From contig CAZAMB010000011.1 in the NCBI GenBank assembly GCA_964486335.1, positions 119,226-183,225 on the forward strand: DNA of 64,000 nucleotides, given 5' to 3'. Source of the DNA: CAZAMB01 sp964486335 (GTDB taxonomy: Bacteria > Planctomycetota > Phycisphaerae > UBA1845). Below, one piece after another: positions 63,827-64,000 of this stretch. The position numbers were made by a program, and so were the translations under genes. The notes beneath the pieces are model-generated. The model did not search any database. It was given only the letters and a program-made list of their open reading frames with translations, and was not told the origin of the DNA. Each line of letters starts with the position of its first letter. Positions within the stretch are counted from its first letter, which is position 1.

Positions 63827-63976
63827 CTAGAGTCTATCCCAGAACCCTGCGAGCCGCGAACGCTCGCCCTTTACGCGCAGCGTCAAGGTTCAGTTCGCGC
63901 GGACCCTCGAATAGCGGGACGATCTTCGCGTTTGACAACCCATCGAAATCCAGTTGTTCGGTTTTGGGATAGAAGC
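63827..63976 (+). repeat. Inverted-repeat element family B, copy 3 (fullest)
   Basis: Left end CTAG + AGTCTATCCCAGAACC, right end GGTTTTGGGATAGAAGCTAT: terminal inverted repeats about 15 bp long. Interior shares GAGCCGCGAACG...CCCTTTACGCG...CAGTTCGCGCGGAC with copies 1 and 2 in inverse orientation. About 150 bp, no coding capacity. The remaining bases to the window end show nothing. Confidence 0.65.
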
Positions 63977-64000
63977 TATGAAGTGAGCCAACCTCGGCCT

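Overview
The window (64 kb, GC-rich, one 100-base run of N) reads as a chromosomal contig of a planctomycete, probably from the Phycisphaerae side of the phylum. This is inference. It rests on: several small membrane proteins carrying the zinc ribbon CxxCGYxLxGL...CPECG; many exported proteins and lipoproteins with dockerin-like, MopE-like, FG-GAP, collagen-like and RHS repeats; and a 23S rRNA gene with no 16S or 5S gene beside it. There is no phage, plasmid, CRISPR array or intact transposase. Mobile DNA is limited to short inverted-repeat (MITE-like) elements.

Layout. 0-6.7 kb is informational and metabolic: the tail of a SpoIIE-type phosphatase, a nucleotidyltransferase/SPASM fusion, the SRP RNA, dnaX (with an A10 slippage site), a YbaB protein, aspartokinase and a nuclease. 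6.8-12.4 kb holds small lipoproteins, queC, an exported redoxin, a UbiA-type prenyltransferase and a DUF362 protein. 12.4-25 kb is a block of large exported proteins: a collagen-like/NHL lipoprotein, an FG-GAP lipoprotein, a duplicated-domain lipoprotein, a divergent pair of paralogous secreted proteins (one ending in a dockerin-like module) and a 1442-residue MopE-like protein. 25-32 kb has a DUF6504 protein, an aldehyde dehydrogenase, a secreted trypsin-like protease with a C-terminal anchor, tRNA-Lys, two zinc-ribbon membrane proteins and endonuclease IV.

32.2-35.6 kb is the solitary 23S rRNA, with a boxA-bearing leader and a 24-nt processing stem. 35.7-44.6 kb has an HNH endonuclease, a His/Cys repeat lipoprotein, tRNA-Ile2, a Rieske ferredoxin, a HEAT-repeat protein with an embedded receiver-like segment, a sugar transferase and prpBC. 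44.9-48.6 kb contains a probably frameshifted lipoprotein and a feoA-feoB-FeoB-associated iron(II) uptake operon. 48.8-55.6 kb is an RHS protein followed by a pre-peptidase-domain protein interrupted by the assembly gap. 56-64 kb has a Kazal-like secreted peptide, a C39-like peptidase lipoprotein, a glutaryl-CoA dehydrogenase-like gene (with a decayed fragment of its 3' end 3 kb away), a nucleotidyltransferase, and a tight cluster of JAMM protease, zinc-ribbon membrane protein and zinc-ribbon/Nudix membrane protein.

The most promising candidates for something undescribed are the JAMM/zinc-ribbon/Nudix cluster, the cysteine-less radical-SAM/SPASM fusion, the HGPGCGH-repeat lipoprotein, and a family of related short inverted-repeat elements, one of which supplies the queC stop codon. 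The assembly gap can be sized from the sequence itself: a 132-base fill (rather than 100) restores a single reading frame.
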